Origin: Nocardia sp. CDC159
GTDB lineage: Bacteria; Actinomycetota; Actinomycetes; Mycobacteriales; Mycobacteriaceae
Direction: 5' to 3'
Length of the DNA stretch: 64,000 bases
Assembly (NCBI RefSeq): GCF_023740735.1
Contig: NZ_JAMRXH010000018.1
Coordinates: forward strand, 62,001 to 126,000
Numbering within the stretch: position 1 is the stretch's first letter; each line of letters starts with the position of its first letter. Below the pieces are notes generated by a model. That model did not search any database. It worked only from the letters and a program-made list of their open reading frames with translations, and was not told the origin of the DNA. A program made the position numbers and the translations under genes. Shown one piece after another: positions 35,220 through 43,071 of this stretch.

Positions 35220-35265
35220 TCCCCGCCTCGTTCTCCGCGGCGAAGCCGGGAGAACGAGGCGGGGA
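35220..35265 (+). other. Very strong hairpin before the BtuF-like gene
   Basis: A perfect 16-bp inverted repeat (35221-35236 with 35249-35264), extended by T35220-A35265. The 12-base interior itself folds as CGGC-GAA-GCCG after one bulged G, giving about 21 base pairs closed by a three-base loop. It is followed at once by a -10-like TATCGT (35268-35273). It may be the terminator of the helicase-SWIM operon (no U tract) or a regulatory cruciform. Confidence 0.8.
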
Positions 35266-35279
35266 TCTATCGTGAACCC

Positions 35280-36053
35280 ATGCCCAGCGACCTGGCCGAC
35301 GATCTAGGCGCACCCGTGCCACTGACCCGCCCGATTCGCCGCGTCGTCTCCCTCGTCCCCTCGCTGACCGAGGCGATCGCGGCCACCTGCCCCGAACTGC
35401 TGATCGCCGCCACCGAATGGTGTACGCATCCGGGTGATCTGGAGGTGGAGCGGGTGCGGGGGACGAAGAACCCGGATGTGCGGCGGATTGTGGGGCTCGA
35501 CGCGGATCTGGTGGTGTGCAATCAGGAGGAGAATCGGCGGATCGATGTGGATCGACTGCGGGGGGCGGGGGTTTCGGTGTGGGTCACCAGGATTCGGACA
35601 CTCGACGAGGCCTTCTACTCGCTGGCAAGGCTTTTCGGGGCGGCGCTCGAGGTGGGGCGGCCGGGGTGGCTCGACGAGGCGGAGCGGGTGTGGCGGCCGC
35701 CGCCTCCGGAACCCCTGCGGGCGGCCGTGATTCCGATCTGGCGCAGGCCCTGGATGGTGGTGGGGCGGGATACGTTCACTGCGGATCTGGCGGGGCGCCT
35801 GGGCCTGCGACTCGTGCACGCCGACCGGCCCGAGCGCTATCCGAGGGTGTCCGATGCGGAGCTCGTCGACGGTGTGGAGCTGGCGGTGCTGCCGGACGAA
35901 CCGTACGTATTCACGGCCGCGGACGGTCCGGACGCCTTCGCCGGAATCCCGGTCGCGCTGGTATCGGGCCGCAGCCTCACCTGGTACGGCCCGTCACTGG
36001 TCGCGGCGCGCCGCGAGCTGTCCGATCAGCTGGCCCGCGCCTTCGTCCCCTGA
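35280..36053 (+). CDS. Helical-backbone metal receptor, BtuF/FecB-like, without signal peptide
   Basis: A 257-aa protein of the periplasmic-binding-protein type III fold: RRVVSLVPSLTEAIAAT, ATEWCTHPGDLEVERVRGTKNPDVRRIVGL, DADLVVCNQEENRR. Relatives bind cobalamin or iron complexes for ABC import, but here no signal peptide or lipobox precedes the domain and no permease is adjacent. It therefore looks cytoplasmic, as in several actinobacterial members. ATG 35280 follows TATCGT by 6 bases (leaderless). It overlaps the convergent monooxygenase gene by 28 bases. Confidence 0.85.
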   Translation: MPSDLADDLGAPVPLTRPIRRVVSLVPSLTEAIAATCPELLIAATEWCTHPGDLEVERVRGTKNPDVRRIVGLDADLVVCNQEENRRIDVDRLRGAGVSVWVTRIRTLDEAFYSLARLFGAALEVGRPGWLDEAERVWRPPPPEPLRAAVIPIWRRPWMVVGRDTFTADLAGRLGLRLVHADRPERYPRVSDAELVDGVELAVLPDEPYVFTAADGPDAFAGIPVALVSGRSLTWYGPSLVAARRELSDQLARAFVP

Positions 36054-37534
36054 GCCCGGGTGAACCGGTAGTCGTCCAGGTCGAAATGCCCCGCGCGCCA
36101 GGTCGCCTCGACCGTGCTGGTCGGCCGGAGCGGCACGTCGCCGTGCTCGTCGAAGTAGTAGCTGTTGGCCAGCGTGCAGCTGTCCTGCCAGAACACCTGT
36201 CCGCCACGGCGTTTCAGCATCTCTCGGAAGAAGCGTTCGTTCGCCTCCACGGTCACCTCGACCCGGGTCGCCGCGCGCCGCCGGGCGTGCCGCAGCAGCC
36301 GCAGGATGTGCCGGGTCTGCATCTCGATGAGGGTGAAGTACGACGAGCCGTTGTACCCGTAGGGACCGATGATGCTGAAGAAGTTCGGGAATCCGGGCAG
36401 GCTCACCCCCTCGTAGGCCTGCAACCGGTGCTCGCTCCACCACTTCTCGATATCGAGCCCGCCCACCCCGCGCAGCGTGAAGGTGGGCATATTGCCCGCC
36501 TCCATCACCTTGAATCCGGTGGCCAGGATGAGCACGTCCACCTCGTACTCGGTCCCGGTTCGGGTGCGCACGCCGCGCGGGACGATTTCGGCGAGGGGAT
36601 CGGTCTCCAGGACGACATTGTCGCGGTTGAAGGTGGGCAGATAGTCGTTGGAGAAGCCGGGACGCTTACAGCCCAATGCGTATCGCGGCGTGAGCTTTTC
36701 GCGGATCTCCGGATCGTGCACCTGCCGTCGCAGATGCGCCAGCCCGCTGCGCTCGGCCAGCTTGGCCACCGGCAGCACCGAGTAGTAGTGCGCCGACAGC
36801 GGAAAGGCGAGTTCCACGAACGCCTGGCTGGCCAGCCGCGAAACCGCCTGCGCGCCTGGGACATATCGCAAGGCCAACCGCAGCGGCGTCGGCAGCGGCC
36901 GGTCCAGCCGCGGCAGACACCAGATCGGCGTGCGCTGAAAGACCACCAGCCGCGCCACCTCCGGCGCGATAGCCGGAATCACCTGCACCGCCGAGGCCCC
37001 CGTGCCGATGATCGCCACCCGCTTACCGCGCAGCTGCTGCTCGTGATCCCAGCGCGCGGTATGCATGGTGACCCCGGCGAAGGAGTCCACACCCGGAATG
37101 TCGGGCAATTTCGGCCGGGTGAGCACCCCGGTAGCGGCGACCACGAAGCGGGCGGTCAACTCGTCGCCGTCCGCGGTGCGCAGTCGCCAAAGATCGGCGT
37201 CGGCATCGAACTCCGCGCTCACGACGGTGGTGCGAAAACGAATGTGCGGCCGCAGTGCGTACTTGTCGGCGCAGTACTCCGCGTACGCCTTGAGCTCCTG
37301 CCCGGCCGCGTAGACCCGCGACCACTCCGCACTCTTCTCGAACGAGTACTGATAGCTGAACGACGGAATATCCACCGCGATACCGGGATAGGTGTTCCAA
37401 TGCCAGGTCCCGCCGACTCCGTCGGCCTCGTCGACGATCAGGAAGTCGTCGAATCCCGCCTCCAGCAATTTGATTCCCACTCCGATACCGGAGAACCCGG
37501 CACCGACGACGATGATGTCGTGTTGCGCGGACAT
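36026..37534 (-). CDS. Flavin-containing Baeyer-Villiger-type monooxygenase
   Basis: A 502-aa class B flavoprotein: FAD loop GAGFSGIGVG (11-20), the BVMO fingerprint FAGVTMHTARW (152-162, FxGxxxHxxxW), NADPH loop GTGASAVQ (177-184) and ATGF at the second FAD segment. It inserts oxygen next to ketones or oxidises heteroatoms. It is preceded on the same strand by an SDR 20 bases away, a pairing reminiscent of the mycobacterial mymA cluster. ATG 37534 has GGAGG about 6 bases upstream. Confidence 0.93.
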   Translation of the reverse strand: MSAQHDIIVVGAGFSGIGVGIKLLEAGFDDFLIVDEADGVGGTWHWNTYPGIAVDIPSFSYQYSFEKSAEWSRVYAAGQELKAYAEYCADKYALRPHIRFRTTVVSAEFDADADLWRLRTADGDELTARFVVAATGVLTRPKLPDIPGVDSFAGVTMHTARWDHEQQLRGKRVAIIGTGASAVQVIPAIAPEVARLVVFQRTPIWCLPRLDRPLPTPLRLALRYVPGAQAVSRLASQAFVELAFPLSAHYYSVLPVAKLAERSGLAHLRRQVHDPEIREKLTPRYALGCKRPGFSNDYLPTFNRDNVVLETDPLAEIVPRGVRTRTGTEYEVDVLILATGFKVMEAGNMPTFTLRGVGGLDIEKWWSEHRLQAYEGVSLPGFPNFFSIIGPYGYNGSSYFTLIEMQTRHILRLLRHARRRAATRVEVTVEANERFFREMLKRRGGQVFWQDSCTLANSYYFDEHGDVPLRPTSTVEATWRAGHFDLDDYRFTRAQGTKARAS

Positions 37535-37554
37535 AGGTGACCTCCCTGGAAGAT

Positions 37555-38379
37555 TCAGCGCACCAGCCGTTCCACCAACCCGGCCATCCGGGTGTAGGGA
37601 ACCGGAAGCAGCCGCTTGGACTGCCAGATGAACTTCGCCTCGAGCTGTGGCACCACATACAGCGCGCCGCGGTCGACGGCATCGAGGATGGTGCGCGCGA
37701 TGTGGTCGGGGGACCGGCCGGTTCGGGCCACGGCATGACCGACCCGGGCGGTGGTCTCGTCCGGAAACGCGACGTCGTCGAGGATTCCGGTCCGCACCGC
37801 GGTCGGACACACCACCGTCACCGACACCCCCGTGCCCGACAGTTCGGCGGCCAACGTCTCCGACAGCGCCAGCACCCCGGCCTTGCTGACGTTGTAGGCG
37901 GCCATCCGCGGCGCGGCCCCGAAGGCGGCCGCCGAGGCGAGGTTGACGATCGCGCCGCGTCCCGCCGCCCGCAGCCGTGGCGTGAAGACATGGCAGCCGT
38001 GCACGACGCCCCACAGATTCACCTCGAGCACCCGCTGCCATTCCGGCAGCGGAGCGTCGCCGATCACCCTCCCGCCCCGCGCGATTCCGGCGTTGTTGAT
38101 CACGATGTCGGGCGTCCGGTCGAAGAACCGCTCCGCGGTATCGGCCAGCGCGGCGACCTGCTCGCTCGCGCGCACATCGCAGACCACGTCGAGCGCCGTG
38201 GCCCCGATCGCCGCCGCAGTCTCCCGGGCCCGCTCCGCATCGATATCGGCGCACACCACCCGACCGCCCCGGCCGCTCAATTCCATCGCGAGCGAGCGGC
38301 CGATCCCGCTCCCGGCTCCGGTGACGACCGCATCGGCGCGATCGGTCCGTCGCTGGCCACCGAATGGATTGAGCCGCAT
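37555..38379 (-). CDS. Short-chain dehydrogenase/reductase
   Basis: A 274-aa classical SDR: cofactor loop VTGAGSGIGRSLA, INNAGIAR, catalytic S in NLASAAAFG and YxxxK as YNVSKAG. The Asp after beta-2 (CADIDAER) favours NAD(H). ATG 38379 with GGGAG 5 bases upstream. It probably supplies or consumes the ketone of the downstream monooxygenase (alcohol to ketone to ester). The 115 bases up to icmF hold nothing clear. Confidence 0.92.
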   Translation of the reverse strand: MRLNPFGGQRRTDRADAVVTGAGSGIGRSLAMELSGRGGRVVCADIDAERARETAAAIGATALDVVCDVRASEQVAALADTAERFFDRTPDIVINNAGIARGGRVIGDAPLPEWQRVLEVNLWGVVHGCHVFTPRLRAAGRGAIVNLASAAAFGAAPRMAAYNVSKAGVLALSETLAAELSGTGVSVTVVCPTAVRTGILDDVAFPDETTARVGHAVARTGRSPDHIARTILDAVDRGALYVVPQLEAKFIWQSKRLLPVPYTRMAGLVERLVR

Positions 38380-38494
38380 CTGAACTCCCGTAGCCGTGCG
38401 ATATCCCGGCCGAAGGACCATCCAAGTGATGTCGCCCGCCTGCATCGGCCGCGCCTGCCCACCATTAGGCGCGCGCGGCGAGGCGGTGTCAACC

Positions 38495-41400
38495 TCAGAC
38501 GTTGCGGCGGTACTGGCCTCCGACGGTGAAGAACGTGTCGGTGATCTGCTGCAGGGTGCAGACGCGGGCGGCGTCCATCAACACCTCGAAGACGTTTTCG
38601 TCGGTGCGCGCGGCGGATTCGAGGCGGGCCAGCGCGGCGTGCGCCGCGTCGCGGTGGCGGTCGCGGAATTCGCGGGTGCGCCGCAGCTGGGACTGCTTCT
38701 CCGATTCGGTGGCCCGGGCCAATTCGAGTTCGCGGTGCGGTTCGCCGTGCGGATTGCGGAAGGTGTTCACGCCGATGATCGGCAGGCTGCCATCGTGTTT
38801 GCGCTGTTCGTAGCGCATGGACTCGTCCTGGATGCGGCCGCGCTGATAGCCGGTCTCCATGGCGCCGAGGACGCCGCCGCGTTCGGAGATGCGCTCGAAT
38901 TCGACCAGCACCGCCTCCTCCACCAGATCGGTGAGCTCGTCGATGATGAAGCTGCCCTGCAGCGGATTCTCGTTCATCGCCAGGCCCCATTCCTTGTTGA
39001 TGATCAATTGGATGGCCAAAGCTCGGCGCACCGAATCCTCGGTGGGTGTGGTGACGGCCTCGTCGTAGGCGTTGGTGTGCAGGCTGTTGCAGTTGTCGTA
39101 GATCGCGATCAGCGCCTGCAGCGTGGTGCGAATGTCGTTGAAGCTCATCTCCTGGGCGTGCAGCGAGCGGCCCGAGGTCTGGATGTGGTACTTGAGCTTC
39201 TGGGAGCGCTCGTTGGCGCCGTAGCGGTCGCGCATGGCGATCGCCCAGATGCGTCGCGCCACGCGGCCGATCACCGAATACTCCGGATCCATGCCATTGG
39301 AGAAGAAGAACGACAGATTCGGCGCGAAGTCGTCGATACGCATACCGCGCGCGAGATAGGCCTCCACATAGGTGAATCCGTTGGCCAGCGTGAACGCCAG
39401 CTGGCTGATCGGATTCGCCCCGGCCTCGGCGATGTGATACCCGGAGATGGACACGGAGTAGAAGTTACGAACCCCGTTGCGCACGAACCATTCCTGAATG
39501 TCGGCCATCATACGCAGGCTGAACTCGGTGGAGAAGATACAGGTGTTCTGGCCCTGATCCTCCTTGAGGATGTCGGCCTGCACGGTCCCGCGCACGGTGG
39601 CCAGCGTCCGCTCCCGGATCCGCGCCCCCTCCTCGGCGCTCGGCTCGCGGCCCTCGGCTTCGCGGAATCGTTGCAGCGCCTGGTCGATGGCCGTATTGAG
39701 GAAGTACGCCAGAATCGTCGGCGCGGGACCGTTGATGGTCATCGACACCGAGGTGGTCGGCGCGGTCAGGTCGAAGCCGTCGTAGAGCGCCTTCATATCG
39801 TCGAGCGTCGCGATGGAGACGCCCGAGGTGCCGACCTTGCCATAGATATCGGGCCGCTCGGCCGGATCGTGTCCGTAGAGCGTGACCGAATCGAAGGCCG
39901 TGGAGAGCCGTTTGGCCTCGGAATGCTCCGAGAGCACCTTGAACCGCCGATTGGTGCGGAACGGATCACCCTCCCCGGCGAACATCCGCGCCGGATCCTC
40001 GTTGTCCCGCTTGAACGCGAACACCCCGGCGGTGAACGGAAATCGGCCGGGCAGATTCTCGGCCCGCAGAAAGCGCAGCAGCTCACCGTGATCGGTGTAC
40101 CGGGGCAGGGCCACCCGGGGAATCGAGCTGTCCGACAGCGAGGTTCGCCGCAGCGCGGTACGAATCTCGCGATCGCGCACGCGCACGACCTGCTCCTCAC
40201 CGCGGTAGGACTCGGCCAGGGCGGGCCACTGCGCGAGCAGCGCGGCGTTCTCGGGGGTGAGCTCCCCGCGGGACCGTTCCAGCAGTTCCGCGACGGCCGC
40301 ATCCTCGGGCAGTTCCGCGAGCACCTGCTCGAAGCGCTGAACCCGTTGCGCCACGAGGACTTGGCGGGCGGTATCGGCATGATAGGCACGCACGGTATCG
40401 GCGATCTCGGCCAGATACCGCACCCGCGCGGGCGGAATGAGCTGGGCGAAGCGGGTGGACACCTTGGTGTTCACCCGCGGCAGCACACCGGGTTCCAGGA
40501 TCAGTCCGTGCTCGCTCAGCAATCCGGTCAGATGCTGATACAGCGCCGTCACGCCGTCGTCGTTGAAGGTCGCCGCGCTGGTGCCGAAGACCGGCATATC
40601 CTCCGGCGCGGAGCCGAACGCCTCGCGATTGCGGACCAGCTGTCGCGAGACATCGCGCAGCGCGTCGGCGGCCCCGCGCCGCTCGAACTTGTTGATGGCC
40701 ACCACATCCGCGTAATCCAGCATGTCGATCTTCTCGAGCTGGGAGGCCGCGCCGAATTCCGGTGTCATCACGTACATGGACACGTCCACGTGGTCGACGA
40801 TCGCCGCATCGCCCTGGCCGATGCCGGGCGTCTCCAGGATGACCAGGTCGTAACCGGCCGCCTTGCAGGCGAGGATCATCGCGTCGATATTCGTCGGCAG
40901 TTCGTGCGCGCCCCGGGTGGCCAGCGAGCGGAAGTAGATGTGGTCGGCGTCCAGAGAGTTCATCCGGATGCGGTCGCCCAGCAGCGCGCCGCCGCCGCGC
41001 CTGCGGGTCGGATCGACCGCGAGGATCGCCACCCCTAGCTTGTCCTGCTGATCCGAGCGCAGCCGTCGCACGAGTTCGTCGGTGAGCGAGGACTTTCCGG
41101 AACCGCCGGTGCCCGTGATGCCCAGCACCGGCACCGACCGCGCGCCCGCCGCGGTGGTCAGCGCCGCCAGATCCGCCTCGGGCAGGGCATCCTGCTGCAG
41201 GCAGGTTATGGTGCGCGCCAATGCCTTTCGCTCACCGGCCAGCACCGCCTCCACGGGTGCGGGTTCGAGGGCGAGATCCACATCGCACGCCTGAATCAGC
41301 GTGTTGATCATGCCGGGCAGCCCGAGTCGCTGCCCATCCTCGGGGGAGAAGATGGTCACCCCGGACGCGGCCAGCCGCTCGATCTCCTCGGCCACGATCA

Positions 41401-41713
41401 CGCCACCGCCGCCGCCGAAGATCCGCACATGTTCCGCGCCGGCCGCGCGCAGCGCCGCGGCCAGATATTCGAAGTATTCGACGTGCCCGCCCTGATACGA
41501 GCTCACCGCCACGCCCTGCACGTCCTCGGCGAGTACGGCGTCGACCACCTCGCTGACCGCCCGATTGTGGCCGAGGTGGATCACCTCCGCGCCCTGCGAC
41601 TGCAGGATGCGCCGCATGATGTTGATCGCGGCGTCGTGCCCGTCGAACAGGGCCGCCGAGGTCACGAACCGGACGGGATGGACGGGTGTGTGCAGGGCGG
41701 GGCGGTCGGCCAT
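38495..41713 (-). CDS. icmF: Fused isobutyryl-CoA mutase IcmF
   Basis: A 1072-aa three-domain fusion: N-terminal B12-binding domain with the lower-ligand His (FDGHDAAINI, H26) and GGGG loop, MeaB-like GTPase chaperone with P-loop GTGGSGKSS (201-209) and NKFERRGAAD, and C-terminal acyl-CoA mutase (FPFTAGVFAFKR, GTVQADILKEDQGQNT, HIAEAGANPISQLAFTLANG). It interconverts isobutyryl- and n-butyryl-CoA with adenosylcobalamin. The fused order and FPFTAG, in place of the methylmalonyl-CoA mutase active-site segment, identify IcmF. ATG 41713 has GGAGG 7 bases upstream. Confidence 0.95.
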   Translation of the reverse strand: MADRPALHTPVHPVRFVTSAALFDGHDAAINIMRRILQSQGAEVIHLGHNRAVSEVVDAVLAEDVQGVAVSSYQGGHVEYFEYLAAALRAAGAEHVRIFGGGGGVIVAEEIERLAASGVTIFSPEDGQRLGLPGMINTLIQACDVDLALEPAPVEAVLAGERKALARTITCLQQDALPEADLAALTTAAGARSVPVLGITGTGGSGKSSLTDELVRRLRSDQQDKLGVAILAVDPTRRRGGGALLGDRIRMNSLDADHIYFRSLATRGAHELPTNIDAMILACKAAGYDLVILETPGIGQGDAAIVDHVDVSMYVMTPEFGAASQLEKIDMLDYADVVAINKFERRGAADALRDVSRQLVRNREAFGSAPEDMPVFGTSAATFNDDGVTALYQHLTGLLSEHGLILEPGVLPRVNTKVSTRFAQLIPPARVRYLAEIADTVRAYHADTARQVLVAQRVQRFEQVLAELPEDAAVAELLERSRGELTPENAALLAQWPALAESYRGEEQVVRVRDREIRTALRRTSLSDSSIPRVALPRYTDHGELLRFLRAENLPGRFPFTAGVFAFKRDNEDPARMFAGEGDPFRTNRRFKVLSEHSEAKRLSTAFDSVTLYGHDPAERPDIYGKVGTSGVSIATLDDMKALYDGFDLTAPTTSVSMTINGPAPTILAYFLNTAIDQALQRFREAEGREPSAEEGARIRERTLATVRGTVQADILKEDQGQNTCIFSTEFSLRMMADIQEWFVRNGVRNFYSVSISGYHIAEAGANPISQLAFTLANGFTYVEAYLARGMRIDDFAPNLSFFFSNGMDPEYSVIGRVARRIWAIAMRDRYGANERSQKLKYHIQTSGRSLHAQEMSFNDIRTTLQALIAIYDNCNSLHTNAYDEAVTTPTEDSVRRALAIQLIINKEWGLAMNENPLQGSFIIDELTDLVEEAVLVEFERISERGGVLGAMETGYQRGRIQDESMRYEQRKHDGSLPIIGVNTFRNPHGEPHRELELARATESEKQSQLRRTREFRDRHRDAAHAALARLESAARTDENVFEVLMDAARVCTLQQITDTFFTVGGQYRRNV

Positions 41714-41725
41714 GGGAAGTCCTCC

Positions 41726-41759
41726 GACGTGTCCTTTGGGCGCCCAATACTAGGACGTC
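41726..41759. promoter_or_regulatory. Nested palindrome upstream of icmF
   Basis: A perfect 12-bp palindrome TTGGGCGCCCAA (41736-41747), flanked by arms GACGTGTCC and GGACGTC, lies 13 to 46 bases before the icmF start. Placed to block transcription or form a leader hairpin. The rest of the 305-bp gap to the next gene holds TTCAGC-GCC-GCTGAA at 41884-41898 and no convincing gene. Confidence 0.5.
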
Positions 41760-42018
41760 AAAGCAATTCTAGAGTGAGTCGTATCACAATTCCAGTTGAT
41801 CTCCGGCGGCGTCCCCGGTATGGGCGGCGCACGGAATGAGCTGCGCCAGTGCCGGTTTGTGCCCGGGCACGGGAGGGGCGAAGTTCAGCGCCGCTGAAAA
41901 TTCGCCAGGGCCGGATTCCGCTCACCGTGACTACAACTCGCGACATCCGGGAGTGCCGGGGTTGCGATCGATTCGTCCGGTGACATCCCTACTGTCCGCA
42001 CGAATCGAGGACGACCCC

Positions 42019-43071
42019 ATGCGACGAACCATTGCCCGGCTCGCCGTCGCGGCCGCCGCGATCGGCGTCTCGGCGCTTGCCGCACCCATCGCCCAGGCCG
42101 ATCCGGCACCGCTGAACGGCCTGTTCACGCTGGCTCCCGGGGTATGCGCGAACGGCTCGGTCACCGGCAGCTTCTTCCGGATGATCCTGCCGACCGGCGA
42201 TGCGGGCGGGCCTTATCTGCAGAACAGCGACTCCCGGTGCAGCGATCAGACCGTCACTCCGCTCTCGGCGGGCACCGATGGCGGCCTGGTCAGCGGCGGC
42301 TATCAGCCGCAGCCCGAGGCGGCATTCGACGCCACGGGCAATGCGCGGTCCGGCCGGGTCACCACGCCGGTGCGCTTCTACGGGGTGGACTTCGCCACCG
42401 CCACCAATCCGACCGATCCGCAGACCGGGCAGGGCACCGGGCTGCCGCAGATCTTCGCCGACGGCGGGGAGCTGTCGGGCGACCTGAGCAGCCTGGGGGT
42501 CACCTGGAACAACCAGGTGTTCAACCAGGGCGCGCCCAAGCCGGGCGGCGGGCTGCCGGGTAAGACCAGTCCGGTGCGCGGCAGTATCGACGGCGCGGGC
42601 AATTTCGTGCTCGAGTGGACCAGTCAGATCGTCGGCGGTCCGTTCAACAACTTCACCGGGCTGTGGCATCTGGCCGGACAGTATCGCGGCGGCGGACGCG
42701 CGCCCGCGGCGGCACCGGTCGCCCCGAGCGGCGGCGCTCCCGCGCAACCGGCCGCCCCGATCACGAATCCGGGCGCGCCCCAGGCGAATCCGGCCCCCGG
42801 CGCGCCCGCGCAGAATGGCCCGACCCCCGGCGCGCCCGCACCGAATCCCGCGGTTCCCGCAGCGCCGGGCGCCCCGGCTCCGGGTGCGCCCGCGCAGGCG
42901 GGTGTGTCCGCCGCCGTGCATCCCGCACCCACCCTCGCGACCCGAACCATCGATCTGCCGCGCAAGCAGCAGGCCCCGGCCTGGGTGGTGCCCGCGCTGC
43001 TGCTGCTCGCGCTGGTGGCGGCCGCGGTCTTCTTCAAGGCCGACGCCATCGCCGGGCGAAGGCAGCCCTGA
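42019..43071 (+). CDS. Exported protein with C-terminal membrane anchor (envelope operon, copy 1)
   Basis: A 350-aa unknown. A Sec signal peptide (1-27, AQA-DP cleavage) is followed by a globular domain about 31-223 with one Cys pair (43, 74), then a Pro/Ala/Gly/Asn linker about 225-305 with repeated GAPAPNP/PGAPA, then one membrane helix (321-341) and a short basic tail. The domain is clearly paralogous to the lipoprotein of the third gene: both share a FFRM/WFRM block, TNPxDPQTG, FNQGAPKP and IVGGPFNxFTGxWHL. ATG 42019 opens the operon and its stop overlaps the next start (TGATG). Confidence 0.8.
   Translation: MRRTIARLAVAAAAIGVSALAAPIAQADPAPLNGLFTLAPGVCANGSVTGSFFRMILPTGDAGGPYLQNSDSRCSDQTVTPLSAGTDGGLVSGGYQPQPEAAFDATGNARSGRVTTPVRFYGVDFATATNPTDPQTGQGTGLPQIFADGGELSGDLSSLGVTWNNQVFNQGAPKPGGGLPGKTSPVRGSIDGAGNFVLEWTSQIVGGPFNNFTGLWHLAGQYRGGGRAPAAAPVAPSGGAPAQPAAPITNPGAPQANPAPGAPAQNGPTPGAPAPNPAVPAAPGAPAPGAPAQAGVSAAVHPAPTLATRTIDLPRKQQAPAWVVPALLLLALVAAAVFFKADAIAGRRQP

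Noticed and set aside
35166-35279. Cobalamin riboswitch before the BtuF-like gene
   Set aside because: No B12-box or characteristic multi-stem layout; only the long simple hairpin is present and the promoter appears to lie after it.
34765-35322. Minus-strand frame of 185 codons through the 17-bp repeats (Gly/Arg/Thr/Glu-rich)
   Set aside because: Its low complexity comes from reading the 17-bp repeats and C-rich DNA in three frames; overlaps the SWIM gene end, no ribosome-binding site.
38396-41038. Open frame of 880 codons on the plus strand opposite icmF
   Set aside because: Antisense shadow of a motif-complete 1072-aa enzyme; composition (His/Arg/Gly/Gln) typical of such shadows.
38495-41713. 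Methylmalonyl-CoA mutase
   Set aside because: The fused B12-GTPase-mutase order and the FPFTAG active-site segment fit IcmF; methylmalonyl-CoA mutases here would be two subunits with a separate MeaB.
41758-41946. 62-codon minus-strand frame in the 305-bp gap before the envelope operon
   Set aside because: No ribosome-binding site, Arg-rich random-looking composition and it crosses the palindromic elements; I take the gap to be regulatory.
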